A stretch of 64,000 nucleotides of DNA from Lineus longissimus (Eukaryota > Nemertea > Pilidiophora > Heteronemertea > Lineidae), in assembly GCF_910592395.1 (NCBI RefSeq), contig NC_088321.1, positions 15,748,001 to 15,812,000 of the forward strand, given 5' to 3'. Under the pieces are notes generated by a model. It saw nothing but the letters and a program-made list of their open reading frames with translations. It was not told the origin of the DNA and did not search any database. Shown here piece after piece: positions 35,430 to 47,073 of the stretch (position 1 is the stretch's first letter; every line of letters starts with the position of its first letter). Made by a program: the position numbers and the translations under genes.

Positions 35430-36359
35430 CATCGTAGTGGTCCTCTGTAACTTTGTACTGGGTGTACTGGTGATGTCCTACCAAATGTAAACATCGTAGT
35501 GGTCCTCTGTAACTTTGTACTGGGTGTACTGGTGATGTCCTACCAAATGTAAACATCGTAGTGGTCCTCTGTAACTTTGTACTGGGTGTACTGGTGATGT
35601 CCTACCAAATGTAAACATCGTAGTGGTCCTCTGTAACTTTGTACTGGGTGTACTGGTGATGTCCTACCAAATGTAAACATCGTAGTTGTCCTCTGTAACT
35701 TTGTACTGGGTGTACTGGTGATGTCCTACCAAATGTAAACATCGTAGTGGTCCTCTGTAACTTTGTACTGGGTGTACTGGTGATGTCCTACCAAATGTAA
35801 ACATCGTAGTTGTCCTCTGTAACTTTGTACTGGGTGTACTGGTGATGTCCTACCAAATGTAAACATCGTAGTGGTCCTCTGTAACTTTGTACTGGGTGTA
35901 CTGGTGATGTCCTACCGAATGTAAACATCGTAGTGGTCCTCTGTAACTTTGTACTGGGTGTACTGGTGATGTCCTACCAAATGTAAACATCGTAGTGGTC
36001 CTCTGTAACTTTGTACTGGGTGTACTGGTGATGTCCTACCAAATGTAAACATCGTAGTGGTCCTCTGTAACTTTGTACTGGGTGTACTGGTGATGTCCTA
36101 CCAAATGTAAACATCGTAGTGGTCCTCTGTTACTTTGTACTGGGTGTACTGGTGATGTCCTACCAAATGTAAACATCGTAGTTGTCCTCTGTAACTTTGT
36201 ACTGGGTGTTCTGGTGATGTCCTACCAAATGTAAACATCGTAGTGGTCCTCTGTAACTTTGTACTGGGTGTACTGGTGATGTCCTACCAAATGTAAACAT
36301 CGTAGTGGTCCTCTGTAACTTTGTACTGGGTGTACTGGCGATATCCTACCAAACTGAAA
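35430..36359. repeat. 62-bp tandem repeat, 15 copies
   Basis: CATCGTAGTGGTCCTCTGTA starts units exactly 62 bases apart from 35430 to 36298. Units are nearly identical; scattered single-base variants (GTTGTCC for GTGGTCC, CCGAATG for CCAAATG) occur, and the last unit is degenerate. The period is not a multiple of three, and no long frame runs through it. It lies between the gene-poor stretch and the cGAS-like gene, 0.4 kb upstream of the latter's start codon. Confidence 0.95.
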
Positions 36360-36780
36360 CAGGTCATATTGTGAAATCAAACTTTCGTTCCCAGCTGTTG
36401 AGTATTGTCTCTTTCTTGAGCGTTTGAAATACCGCGCAAGCTACTTCTACCTTCTTGCCAGTGACCTCGGTCATTTTAGTACCTGCCACGTTGATCGGGA
36501 TTTTACGACATGGAGTGAAGTGCAAAGAGGCCAACGAAAGGTGAAGAACATCATAACATTTTGTCAGAAGTTGTATCAATGGTTTAGTGATGACTCCGCC
36601 ATAGATGGACTTTGTGTTTCTATGAGATTCCTGCCTAGACTAACTATTTTATTTTGCGTTTTTACGCTTTAGTTGCATTCTACCTGCAAATTGATGCGTT
36701 TTAAGGCATTATTCTTCTTTCTTCAAAAACTTGTCTTAACCATGGTTTATCGTTTTCGTTTCATTCTTGTACTTTTAGCA

Positions 36781-39700
36781 ATGGAGTACCTAACTACAGT
36801 ACTACAGAAAACGCTGAAGGACAAGATAGGCACTTCCGGTGAACCCCCTCATGACGTCACAGATTTGGCCAAACATATCGGTGATTACTTCCGGCTCCAT
36901 CTCCAGGGCCACATTCCTGAATTGATCTTCCTCGACCCGGAACCAATAGGTAAGATCCAAGGCCCTGTTAAGGTGGTAGCCATTTTGTTTTGAATATTTT
37001 GGCGCAGAAGTTTCCAGATCTTTCCTTAAAATGGAGGTTCCTTTTACCTGGTGTCTATACCAGTGTAAGCTTAAGATTCTATCGAAGAGGGACAGTAGCT
37101 TCTGATTGACTCGTCCTTAGGCCTCTGGCTCGAGGCCGAAGGCGGTATCACTTCGTCGTTGACCCCAATTTGCAATTAACGGTTGTGGCAGGCAAAGCTG
37201 CCCATCTTGTATTCTGTGAGGAATACTCCGGTCCCTGGGAAATAAGTCCTCTCGCGAAGCGATGCAGGAGAAAAGTACAAAGTATAATGTTTACAGTCCA
37301 CAGAAGACGAATACGATGATCAGGAGTAAGGAGTATTGCTCTTCGAAAGGTCATAACATCCAATGAATACCCGACAGTTCATGGATGATGGGCGTTCCAA
37401 TTCTCCTGAGGGATTTGATCACAAATCACAGTAACGTGAATTACGCGGAATCTCGCGATACATTACGAGACGAGCGAAACCCAAGGGGCCCTTTTGCTCC
37501 ATTACACTCGCTTTCATGTCTTACTGAGCTAGCTTGATAATAGTCGTCCCAGGATGCTTGCGTTGGGTTCGAGATGATGGCTTATTTATGATGTGCATGA
37601 TATTAGGGAGGATGTTACTGATTTATTTATGCTGACGGGATGCTGTACACTCTACTAGCGAAATTCTGTACCTGAAATGGACAACTCCCCTTAACGTTGG
37701 AAATGCGATAATGCCCCCCCCCAAGGTGTTTGTTATAAGGTCTGAGGTGGCCCATGATGTGCAGATGTGAGGAAGGGTGTTACTTATGAAGCTGAACAGC
37801 GGATTTCTCATCCTGAAAAACACAAGTGCCGTGAGTGAAATGTGGCCATTCCGACATCCTCCATCAATAAAACAGAGCAATCCTCCCCACCCCGTTTTCG
37901 TGAAAAGATTCGGGCGAGAAACATCTTTAATTGTTAACTTGCCATGTCACTTTGGCATTTCAAAGATCCTTTCCTACGCTCGAGGCAAGGGCCTTTCGTC
38001 TTAATCCTTTGGCAGAAACTTACATCTAGCGTTTGTCGTTTTAAGCATCAACTGAGCATTGGAACATTAGCAAGGCTGCTCCTTTTATTGCGATGAGGTT
38101 CAGGTAGCGATGAGGCCTTGGTCCCACACTCCAAGCCTCGCCAATGGTAATGACAACCCTCGCTAAGTGCGGACTTTCTCAGTTTGCTACCATCCTACTC
38201 ATAGACTCGAGGTGAATAAACGACGTCCTCCATTGGTTACTGGTCTTGGCTTAAGACTTGAAAATTGGTCTCCAAGGAAACTACACATCCTACATCGGCC
38301 ACGACATCGTTCAATCTCTACAGAGACAATAGAAACGATAGAAAGTTTGACTTATGCGTGAGTCTATCGTGCTCGCAAGCAAACAAACACAAAATTAGCG
38401 AAAATAAATTTCCTAGTGGGGGCTGCGTTGGCGTTAAGAGATTAAGTCGGCGCTTAGTTGTAACCTCTTTTACCATTCGAAGTACGTTTCTCCGAACATA
38501 TTGATTACTAGATGGCAATTACTAAACGCATTCGCTATGACAATGCATTACAATGTCAAAAGCGAATCAATGCCTTTAGTTTACCATGAGCTATTATCAA
38601 AAGTTGTCTGCAAACAAAAATACGTCTCCTCGAAGATGTTGACCAATTCTCCAAACACAGTAACGGCACGTGATCACTATCCTCAAATGGATGGCCAGCA
38701 GTACCCATGTCTGGAGCTTGCATTTGCACTATTGATCTCTGGGAAATGAAGTGCCCGTATGCAAACACTAACTGCCGGTGTTCAAACAGTTGTCTGCCTC
38801 GTTGTTGTTATTGGTGATTGTGTTAACACTTGGGTGAATTTGCTTGATGTGGGTTATTGTCATCAAATTGTATTCAACCAATCAAAAGTAGACTAAATTG
38901 GGGAACATGTACTCGTAAATCCGTGATTCCTTACCTGGGGTGTGCTAGGGCAGGCAAAAGATTCCATTCAAGTGGTCCAGTGAGGGATTCTCAGACTTTG
39001 GGCCTCAGCCAAAGACTGAGCCGGTGGCCCCAATTAGTGGACAACCGAAGTATGGCACGCGAAAACGCACTTTTCTTCTCCATGGATAATAAGTCTTCTG
39101 AGTGCTGATTCAGAATCATGATAATCGCAGAAAGATATCAAACGATTGCAGTGCACGCTAGATCACCGTCTGACTGGCGACAGGCCTCAAGATATGCATT
39201 GCAGATATAACAAGATGGTGCAGTGGTTTATTCAGACACCATGTGATTGGGCATGCTTCTAAGTCTTGCACACCCGCAAAGTTTTGTGGGGCAACTGCAA
39301 TGTCTTTTTTGTGTAGTTGCATTTGCTCATACCCCCTTTAAAACCACAACATGCTATTTCGAATCGCCATGCTATTTTTTAGCTCAGGGCATTGCTAGCC
39401 TGCTCAGTAACGAGTAATCACGCAAGCATATTGTCAAAACTCTCGCATCATTCATCAATTGTCTCCTTGACGACCTCACATCCGCGCTCCTAATTCCTCT
39501 TCTCCTGTTGTCGCATCTCTGCCATCATTTATCAGCATACCCGTAGGAACCAGGCTCTAATTGTGTGACTTGCCCGCAGGGCATGATTAGGTCTATTCGT
39601 GACTCTTCTATCCCGTGAAGTGTGCAACATAATGAAATTTTCAGTAAATGATGTTTCACTGATCAAATTCTGAATGATGCTTCTGCAACCGTGACTTTTG

Positions 39701-41472
39701 CCAAAGGACGTTTGTTAGGGGCGATGTCGGTATCTTCAAAGTAGATAGGACCACGAGCTGTCAGTGGTAACATCAGCGTCTGCATCCCTTGACATGCAGG
39801 GTTTGATTACCGGTCAGTCCCTGTACACTTATGTGACAGAGAGGGCGACTCTCTTCGACAGCGTAGGTTGTTTACCCCTGGGTCTCCGGTAAATATTCCA
39901 AAATGAAGATTCAAGATCCAAACCTTCACTATATTTCTCCTCTGTTTTAGGTACAGCTGCTGAGGGCCTTCAGATCGGCGACGAAACCGAGTGTGATTTC
40001 CTGCTAAACATCCAGGTATAAAAAAGGCGAATTCATGAAAATAGTCATTGGCATGCAAACAGCAAATGAAATCGACTATGCATTAACACAGCAGATGACT
40101 CGAATGCATAATTTCGCTTCAAATTATCTTTACCATCCCCAAGTACAGTAGCTTTATTTCAAACTTGGGTTAAAATGTTAATGAAGTAATTCATCTAAAA
40201 AATGGCTCCTGAAAAGCAATGATAACGTTTCCATGATATAGTCCATGTCTGGAAAATTATAACATCTAGACCAATTCATCATATCATATCATTTAAATCA
40301 TTAAATATACATTAATATCACTTTTAAATTGGGTGTTGAACCATCTCGCTGGCAAAAGCGCTAAATATGGAGGCTGACAGTATCTCTTGGTGTACTGTTT
40401 TCTCTATGTACCATCAATTTCGATCTCCAAGTACGGTATTCCACAGTTCAATACAGAAAACACCTTCCTCGTGATATGGCTTATGGCTCAGACCTTAAGA
40501 ATGCATCGATCTCATCATCCAAAACGACATGTGCATTGTTACCATAGTCAACTGTTTGTCAATAAAGTGGGTAATCATTTCGTTTGTCTTCTCCAGGTGC
40601 CTTCCGAAACGACCTTAGTTGCCGTAGAACCCAACCCAGAATGCCCCGGGTCCTGGCTTGTTCAGAAAACCTCGGACGACGAGGGCCCGAGAGATAAATT
40701 TATGGAAAATGGGCCAAATGGCAACTCCTACTTCGCGCCTTTAAAAGTCTCAAAGTACCTTCATAGCAAATTAGACCATGTTGCAAAAACGAAAAATTTC
40801 AAGGAAAACTTCCCGAAGGTTGAAGGAATTGAGCAGACGACGGGGGATGATGACGTCATGTTGAAGTTCAAGGTCACTTTTACGTCAATCGGGTTTAATA
40901 AGGCCAAGGCTGTGAAATTCACCGGGAACGGCCCAGTGTTTTCTTCTGCTGAATTCGAAATGCATATGTATTTGGGTATGAGTGTTGGTCACCGAAGGTT
41001 GATGGCGAAGCCACACCCAAGTCATTCCAATATGGCGGATCAGGCCCCTTTGCTATGGATACAGGGCTTTGCACACGAGGAGCGTGACATGCTGCTGCAT
41101 GCAGATCGAGGCTGCGTCAGGCAATGTTTACGTCTGATGAAACACCTAGGCTGCAGACGACCAAAGCAATTCGGACCTCTGACGCCATTTGTTTACAAAA
41201 CATTGCTCTTCTATGTTATGGAGGTGAAAAAGTTTCCCGAAGAATGGCGCGAGGAGCATTTGGCTGAAAGATTCCAAGATTTGATGGTAAAATTAGGAGA
41301 CTGTTTGAAAGAGAAAAGACTGGACGAATTCCATCAGAGGAAGAAGGGAAAGAAGTGTATAAATGTCTTCATTCCGAGGTACGAGGAGTCCTATTTGGAG
41401 GAACTTGGCGAGTATGTTGACGGGGTCAACGAAAAGGGAGAGCAAGGATATATTGAGTTGTTCCAGTCGTAG
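36781..41472 (+). CDS. cGAS-like / Mab-21 domain protein
   Basis: 369 residues from three exons, 36781-36949, 39951-40015 and 40597-41472, with phases matching and canonical splice sites; an acceptor (CTTGTACTTTTAG) lies two bases before the ATG, so a 5' leader intron is likely. The fold is a nucleotidyltransferase followed by the helical Mab-21 C-terminal half. Visible landmarks: PIGTAAEGLQIG then ECD across the exon 1-2 junction (the G-[G/S] loop and first two metal-binding acids, here G-T and E-x-D), a candidate third acid in AEFEMHMYL, then DRGCVRQCLRLMKHLG and FVYKTLLFYVMEV, EEWREEHLAERF, typical of the C-terminal half. No cGAS zinc ribbon is seen. In animals such proteins (cGLRs) can sense nucleic acids and make cyclic dinucleotides for STING; others are developmental or inactive. 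Catalysis is inferred only from the residues. Confidence 0.9.
37000..39950. other. Large first coding intron of the cGAS-like gene
   Basis: Three kilobases with no exon recognised. Near 39755-39830 there is a tRNA-like stretch (GTCAGTGGTAACATCAGCG and GGTTTGATTACC) that may be a SINE fragment. An element with GAGGGCGACTCTCTTCGACAGCG near 39838 resembles 49888. Confidence 0.5.
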
Positions 41473-41865
41473 ATTGAACATGTATACAAAAGTAGGGCTG
41501 TCGATCAGATAACCTAAGTGCCAAATGCTTTTGAATGTACCTGAAGTGAAGGGGGTAATTAGTTGCTGAAAAAACGAACCCCGATTGCCCCCCCCCCCCG
41601 ATCATGGCTTGTTCAGAAAACCCTAACCCATACGATGGCTTGTAAATGGACAAAACATTATTTTATCAATGTATATATATATAGACGTATTTCTGTGGGA
41701 TCATTTTGTATGTTTTATATCATTTTGAATGTAGACTAGTATACTTGGCATAACAAATCCAGCACTTTGAGTCAGCACAAATGAAGTACATTTTGTATTT
41801 GTTGGCATAAGAGCAACTTAGCGGCTTAAATTCGATATGTAACGCTTGCGTTTCGCATATTTTGA

Positions 41866-41871
41866 AATAAA
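41866..41871 (+). terminator. Candidate polyadenylation signal of the cGAS-like gene
   Basis: AATAAA about 0.4 kb after the stop codon on the coding strand, in AT-rich sequence. Confidence 0.4.
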
Positions 41872-41872
41872 A

Positions 41873-44800
41873 TAAGTTGAAAGATTATTTCAAAACTAGT
41901 AAGACTGTAGCTGCTACCTATAAGGATGATGCTGTAAACATTAAACACGATTAGATAATGATAACTAGTACGATTGATAATTAGCTTTGATTATATTAAC
42001 TAGGTACGCTGATGGTAAACACAAGTTTAGACAGTGATACTCAGCACAAGTAGCTTTTCTTCCAAATTTGGGTTTAATCGCGACATTTGAAATGAATTTT
42101 ATTGCTTTTTTTATAAGAATATTACATGTTTAGTACAGCGGCGTTCAAAACGTCATTTAGATATCAGAATACTATATGGTGATTTCTTTATGGAAATTTG
42201 GTTCCCGGAGAATTGTTCAATATTGTGTATATTATAGTATGATGAAGTATATATTTAGGGATCCATCTATTGAGGGATTATTCTCTACTTGGTATGATGT
42301 ATAAAGTTATGTATATTATCCGCCTTTTTGTGTGCAATGGCGAAATGTTCTACGTTTTGTACATACATCATGGAAATCATGTAATCGGTTGCGATGGTAA
42401 CCCATTCGTTACCATGATTAATTTGTCGACTTTTTCAATTTAAATTAGTTTTCAACTGTTACTTTTAACTGTGCATATAAGTGTTTTATGGAAAAACTTA
42501 TTGTTGATCTTTTAGTTTGGAAATATCACTGCGAAAAACGTCATAATAAGTTGATAACGATAAGAGCAGTAACTTCAGGACTATTTTATAACATAAAGAA
42601 ACTATTTGAGAAGTCGCATTCTAGAAGATGCTTATGCATGGTGAAGACCGTCATATACCCGGAAATTTGAAATCAAATTCGTCATTTCTCGGAAGAACTG
42701 GGTCTACCAAGGCTTCGTACATGAAACTTGTGAAGCCAAGTTTAGATAAAAAAAGTGTAAATATCAGTCCGCCCATTTTGATACGATTTGATAAAGCCTT
42801 GATTAAGACGCTGAAGCTAGTTTAGGTCGTAGAAAAGATTGTCACAGTGGTCTTTCAATGTACATGTACTTTGCAAGGGCTTTGTTTAAAGACAATAGGC
42901 CATGTGTTTTACTAGGCTTGGGTTCTTTTCACTGGGAGGTAAGAGGTAAAGCAAAGTAAACGCTAGGATGAGTGTAGCCAACCTTTAGCTCTGTGTAACA
43001 CTGGTGGTATCTTTACCTTCCAATTCGGTGACAGGATTACATGCCCTAGTTAATGACATCGAGAAGAATGGGTAAGTTTACAAGACTGATATTGGGACGT
43101 CCTGTAAAGAAATATATATTATCACCATAAACAGGAAATCAAATTTAAGGTGGTAACTGACGTTTAAAGATCTTAAAAGCAGCATTTGTGTATTCATGAA
43201 CTCCAAACTTGTATAATATTGTAATTAGTGTGCACTTCGCCATGTATTTCGTTCTAAACAGTGTCCAAGATGTATGAACTCAAAATGGGCTTTTTAATAA
43301 ACAGTGCTTTTTATGTTAAACCATTTTTGACCTTTTTTGATTGCGAGGAATCGCTGGAGTGACTCAACCATGAATCTCATACATCACAGGATCACACTGG
43401 CCACCTGGCGGGAGCTTATACGTAGAGACAACGTATATAACAGAAGTTGGTCGTCGATTTTCAAACATGGAATGTTTCATTGAATTAAATCTGCTTGTCC
43501 ATACAAACAATCAAATTTGTGTAATTTATGGCTGAAACAGAAAACTCAGACATATGAAAAACCAACTGTTAGAAAACTGTTAGAAAAATTTTGGCGTCGA
43601 TAAAAAACACTTAATCTTATTTCTAGCCGAAGATCCTGCCATTCCAATATTCTGGTCAAAATTGTTTAGAGTTAGGCCCCCGGCAACGGCCGCCTCAGCG
43701 CCATCACGCGGGGACTAATGGTATTAGGTTATTAAGTTAATTCCTTTCTTCAGCCAATACAGGTCGGGTTTTCCTTTGGGAATTCCCCTGGATCATAACC
43801 AGTGCTTTTTATTCATTCTTCAACAATAAGGACAATAGCATGATGGCGTCATGGGATTCACCATTCGCCTGTGATTCAGAAACGATTGATCGGTGGTGCT
43901 TCTGGTATTTGGTGCCTGTAACCCATCCGGATATTCGCTAATATGGATGGTGGAAGCTGACTCGCATGGGTCTTGCTCATTTGGAAAGAAACACAGACAG
44001 ACGGGAGTCATAAACTTACCCGGTAATATTCAGTTTCCTTTTAGCCGAGAATACTGGTTGGGTTTTCCTTTGGGAATTCGGTCAGATTTTCCTTTGGGAA
44101 TTCGGTCAGATTTTCCTTCGGGAATTCCCCTTGGCAAATCCCACTCAAATCCCACTCAAATCCCACGCAATCGCCACTCCTGTGATGGTTACTCAGTGGA
44201 GAGATGACATCAGAGTTTTGTATATTCAGTAGACCGGGTGTAAATTATCCGAATAACGAGACAAGACCACTAATGAATATTCATAGGTTGGAGGGTCGAG
44301 GCCTATCAATTAGACGAGTGCATGTTTTTTACTCTCAAGTACATATTTGGAGAGGTATTGAAAAAATATTTGTTGTGGCAAGTCTACAGATATAAAGAAA
44401 TTATTTGATGAAAAAATTAATTTCGAATTTTGCTAATTGGGTAATAGTGGGCGTGTTTTGAGATTTTTCTGCCAGTTGGCTGAAAAGAGTGGAAATATCA
44501 ATGTCTGTCTAATTTGTCGATTATCAAAAAATGTCCGTGGTCAACTACCAGTTTATTTTTCACCATTTACTTACCCGACTGTCTGGAATATCATATGAAA
44601 ATTTCAGATTCACAACCCCACGCAGTATTTGATGCGTCACGGTCAAACATTGACAATTTAACTGCTAAAAGACTTAAAAAATCAATGGTGGTCTTGCCTC
44701 TAACAGGATGTGATGACCGTTGCAAGTATTAAAAAGTAGACTATGTTCTCGTTGCCTTTGTCGATGACAGTCCCGCAAACCAAGGCGTAACTTCATGTAT

Positions 44801-44919
44801 AGCTTTTTTTTAAATGCTTGAATTTACAGATTCTCTTTACTTATAATACGAATAAACATAGATATATATATACGCATATATAGTGACTAATGCCACCATT
44901 GATTGGTAATATTTGCAGT
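41873..44919. other. No gene seen; short local repeats
   Basis: AT-rich to about 43660. Near 43768-44130 a 24-base unit (GGTCAGATTTTCCTTTGGGA plus ATTC) is repeated three to four times. Near 44138-44167 AATCCCACTC is repeated. No coding exon recognised. Confidence 0.5.
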
Positions 44920-45012
44920 GGAGGGTTTCGATACGTATTGCCGGTATTGGCACAAACGAGCGGCTCCACAATTGCGCTAGAACTTGTTGCTCTACCAATT
45001 AACCGGAACCTT
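44920..45012 (-). mobile_element. tRNA-like SINE head
   Basis: Read on the minus strand it has TTAATTGGTAGAGCAACAAG, a good tRNA A-box region, and GTATCGAAACCC near the end as a B-box-like element. It is probably the 5' end of a tRNA-derived SINE rather than a functional tRNA, since no cloverleaf with a full acceptor stem was seen. Confidence 0.5.
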
Positions 45013-45374
45013 ACTTTCCGGGCTAGGGATCGGCAACGCAAGCAAATGTGACGCACAAACATGACAAAGGTAAAACATTTCAAGAAAGTGAAGGAAGGCA
45101 TTAAGGTTAGCAATGTAATGTAATGGTGACTTTGATTGGATATATGGGCGTTCATCATCAGTATGAACCTTCATGATATCATGCATATGCATTATGTTTT
45201 GGCATTAAGTGAAAGTCAACTCTATTCTATGGAGTTTTTTCAATAACTACATATATTACATCATATGCATAAGTTTGTTGGCATAGCGCGATAAATAAAG
45301 TCATAAAGATAGAAACGTAGTATTGATGTTTGTGTACACTGCTCATTTTCTTGCGATGGCGGAGTTACTGACCT

Positions 45375-45894
45375 TCACTTCGAATGTAAAGGCACCCCTA
45401 ACATTTCTGCAGCCTGCATCACTGCTCTGATGAAATCACTAGCTTTGAAAATCGTCCCCTTCTGTCTGTAGCCGTTCCCCTATGACCTGTCCCACCAACT
45501 CTCGCGGGTAGCCAAGGCTTCGGAGCATCTTCGACTGGTCAGAGTCTAGCCTAGCTCGAATCTCCCTTGGTTCAACTCGCCGAATGATGCGCCCCAACCT
45601 TGGTTGGTGTCCTTGGTCTCTGTTTGGGAATCGCCCCCTAGCGGCCGTGCCCTGAAACTGTCCAGAAGTGATTCCAACTGCCCCTGTGTTACTTTTATTG
45701 TCAGTACGTCGTAACTGCTGTGTGTATTTTTCTTCGAAGTGAGAATCACGAATTTCATAAAATTCCAGCCAACTTATTATAAAATGAAAACCTTTTAGGT
45801 GAATAAGATAATCACAGGAAGGTTTAAACCTGGCATGCTCAATGTACGGATCATCATGAGGATCCCAACTGCGCCGTGCCCCGCTGTGACAGTA
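45375..45894 (-). pseudogene. IAP paralogue fragment: BIR C-terminal half plus UBA, with a premature stop
   Basis: From a splice acceptor (CATCTCTTCCACAG) at 45895 the frame is open for 151 codons and parallels the intact IAP exon at 50133-50845 along its length: WDPHDDPYIEHARFKPSC (BIR end, with Zn-ligand H and C), KGFHFIISWLEFYEI, a variable linker, then RRVEPREIRARLDSDQSK and LGYPRELVGQVIGE (UBA). A stop at 45439-45441 follows GDDFQS. The homologous tail (DFIRAVMQAAEML, then a stop at 45375) continues in another frame, consistent with a 2-base deletion. The first BIR cysteine would lie in an upstream exon that I could not find. It points away from the intact copy. It could still make a truncated product; pseudogene is the better reading. 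Confidence 0.75.
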
Positions 45895-45899
45895 CTGTG

Positions 45900-47073
45900 G
45901 AAGAGATGAAGATTCCGCGGCCGACTACCACTTTTGTCTTCTTTCCCGCCTTAACATGCATTTCTTTGATAATGAATCCTCATAAGTAATTTTAAAAGGT
46001 ATCATAGCGCAACGTTTACGAATTGATCGGTACTATGTATTCAAATTCAAACAGAAAAAAAATCGATTCAAATTAATTTCTAGGGTTCTGATTATGCCAG
46101 TTGAGGTCTAACATGCCAGATGGTTTTAAGCTTACTTTGGCAGGAATAAAGTACTCTTTCAGTTCTTCAGATCGTCCCCTTTCCCAATACCCGACAAAAA
46201 GGAAACTTAGGTTTTAGATTATCTCCATATTTATACACGTGACAATTGTGACTACCGGTAATACACACGTGGTTTGGTTGCTCAATGGACTATCACACTC
46301 ATTGGGTAATTGATAAAGTATGGAATTAGTGAAACATTGGAAACACTGATAAACCTTGTAATATTCAATGTAAACCATGGAATCACTGTGCAAATAGCGC
46401 GGGAAATCGGGTGCGTTCCTTCCACGATTTATTCCCTCCCAACTGACAGTCTCGTCCCAGCTGACTTTATTGATAGCAATTTGCCAGTTAGTTCAGAAGC
46501 CAACATTTTTAATGTGGAGGATGACGTCATCAATTGGCAATGCGCTGTGGTCGTTAAAATATTTTATTTCTCTTCAATGGAAGCAAAAATTAGTTTTTAT
46601 GATTGTTTTGTGTTCCATAGACGATAAAGTATTATGCTCGGTACTAGATGCACGAGATCATAGGACAAACACACACGTGAATAAAAAAAACCGCTTAGAA
46701 CTGGTGACGTCACAAAGATCTCTTTTAGGACTGATTCCAAGGTTTATCACTGGTTCCAAGGTTTCACTGATTCCAAGCTTTATCACCTACCCACTCATTG
46801 GCCTACTTTGCAGTCAATAGGTGACGAAACTTGGGAAAACCGGGACGTCACCGCTGCACATGATCACTTTCGAAACCGCCTCCTGAGATCCCTATCCCGA
46901 AATAGCGGCCAGTACAGCGCCTTGGACTGGTAAAAATACGCTGAATCTACGCAGGGAATCGCTTCAATTTTCGAAGTAGTTTGGACAAGGATTTTTACGT
47001 TTGTGTTAGCTGAATTGGACACCGGAATCGTTTTTGTGATTTGGAATAGATTGAATAGAATCATGGTTTCAAG
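45900..47073. other. Interval between the two IAP loci, no exon recognised
   Basis: Contains a small imprecise repeat near 46728-46785 (CTGATTCCAAGGTTTATCAC and variants). It may include the promoter for the plus-strand exons starting at 47074 and missing upstream exons of the minus-strand IAP fragment. Confidence 0.4.

Noticed and set aside
35430-36359. Regular direct repeats considered as a CRISPR array
   Set aside because: Units are contiguous with no unique spacers, and the genome is eukaryotic; it is a tandem minisatellite.
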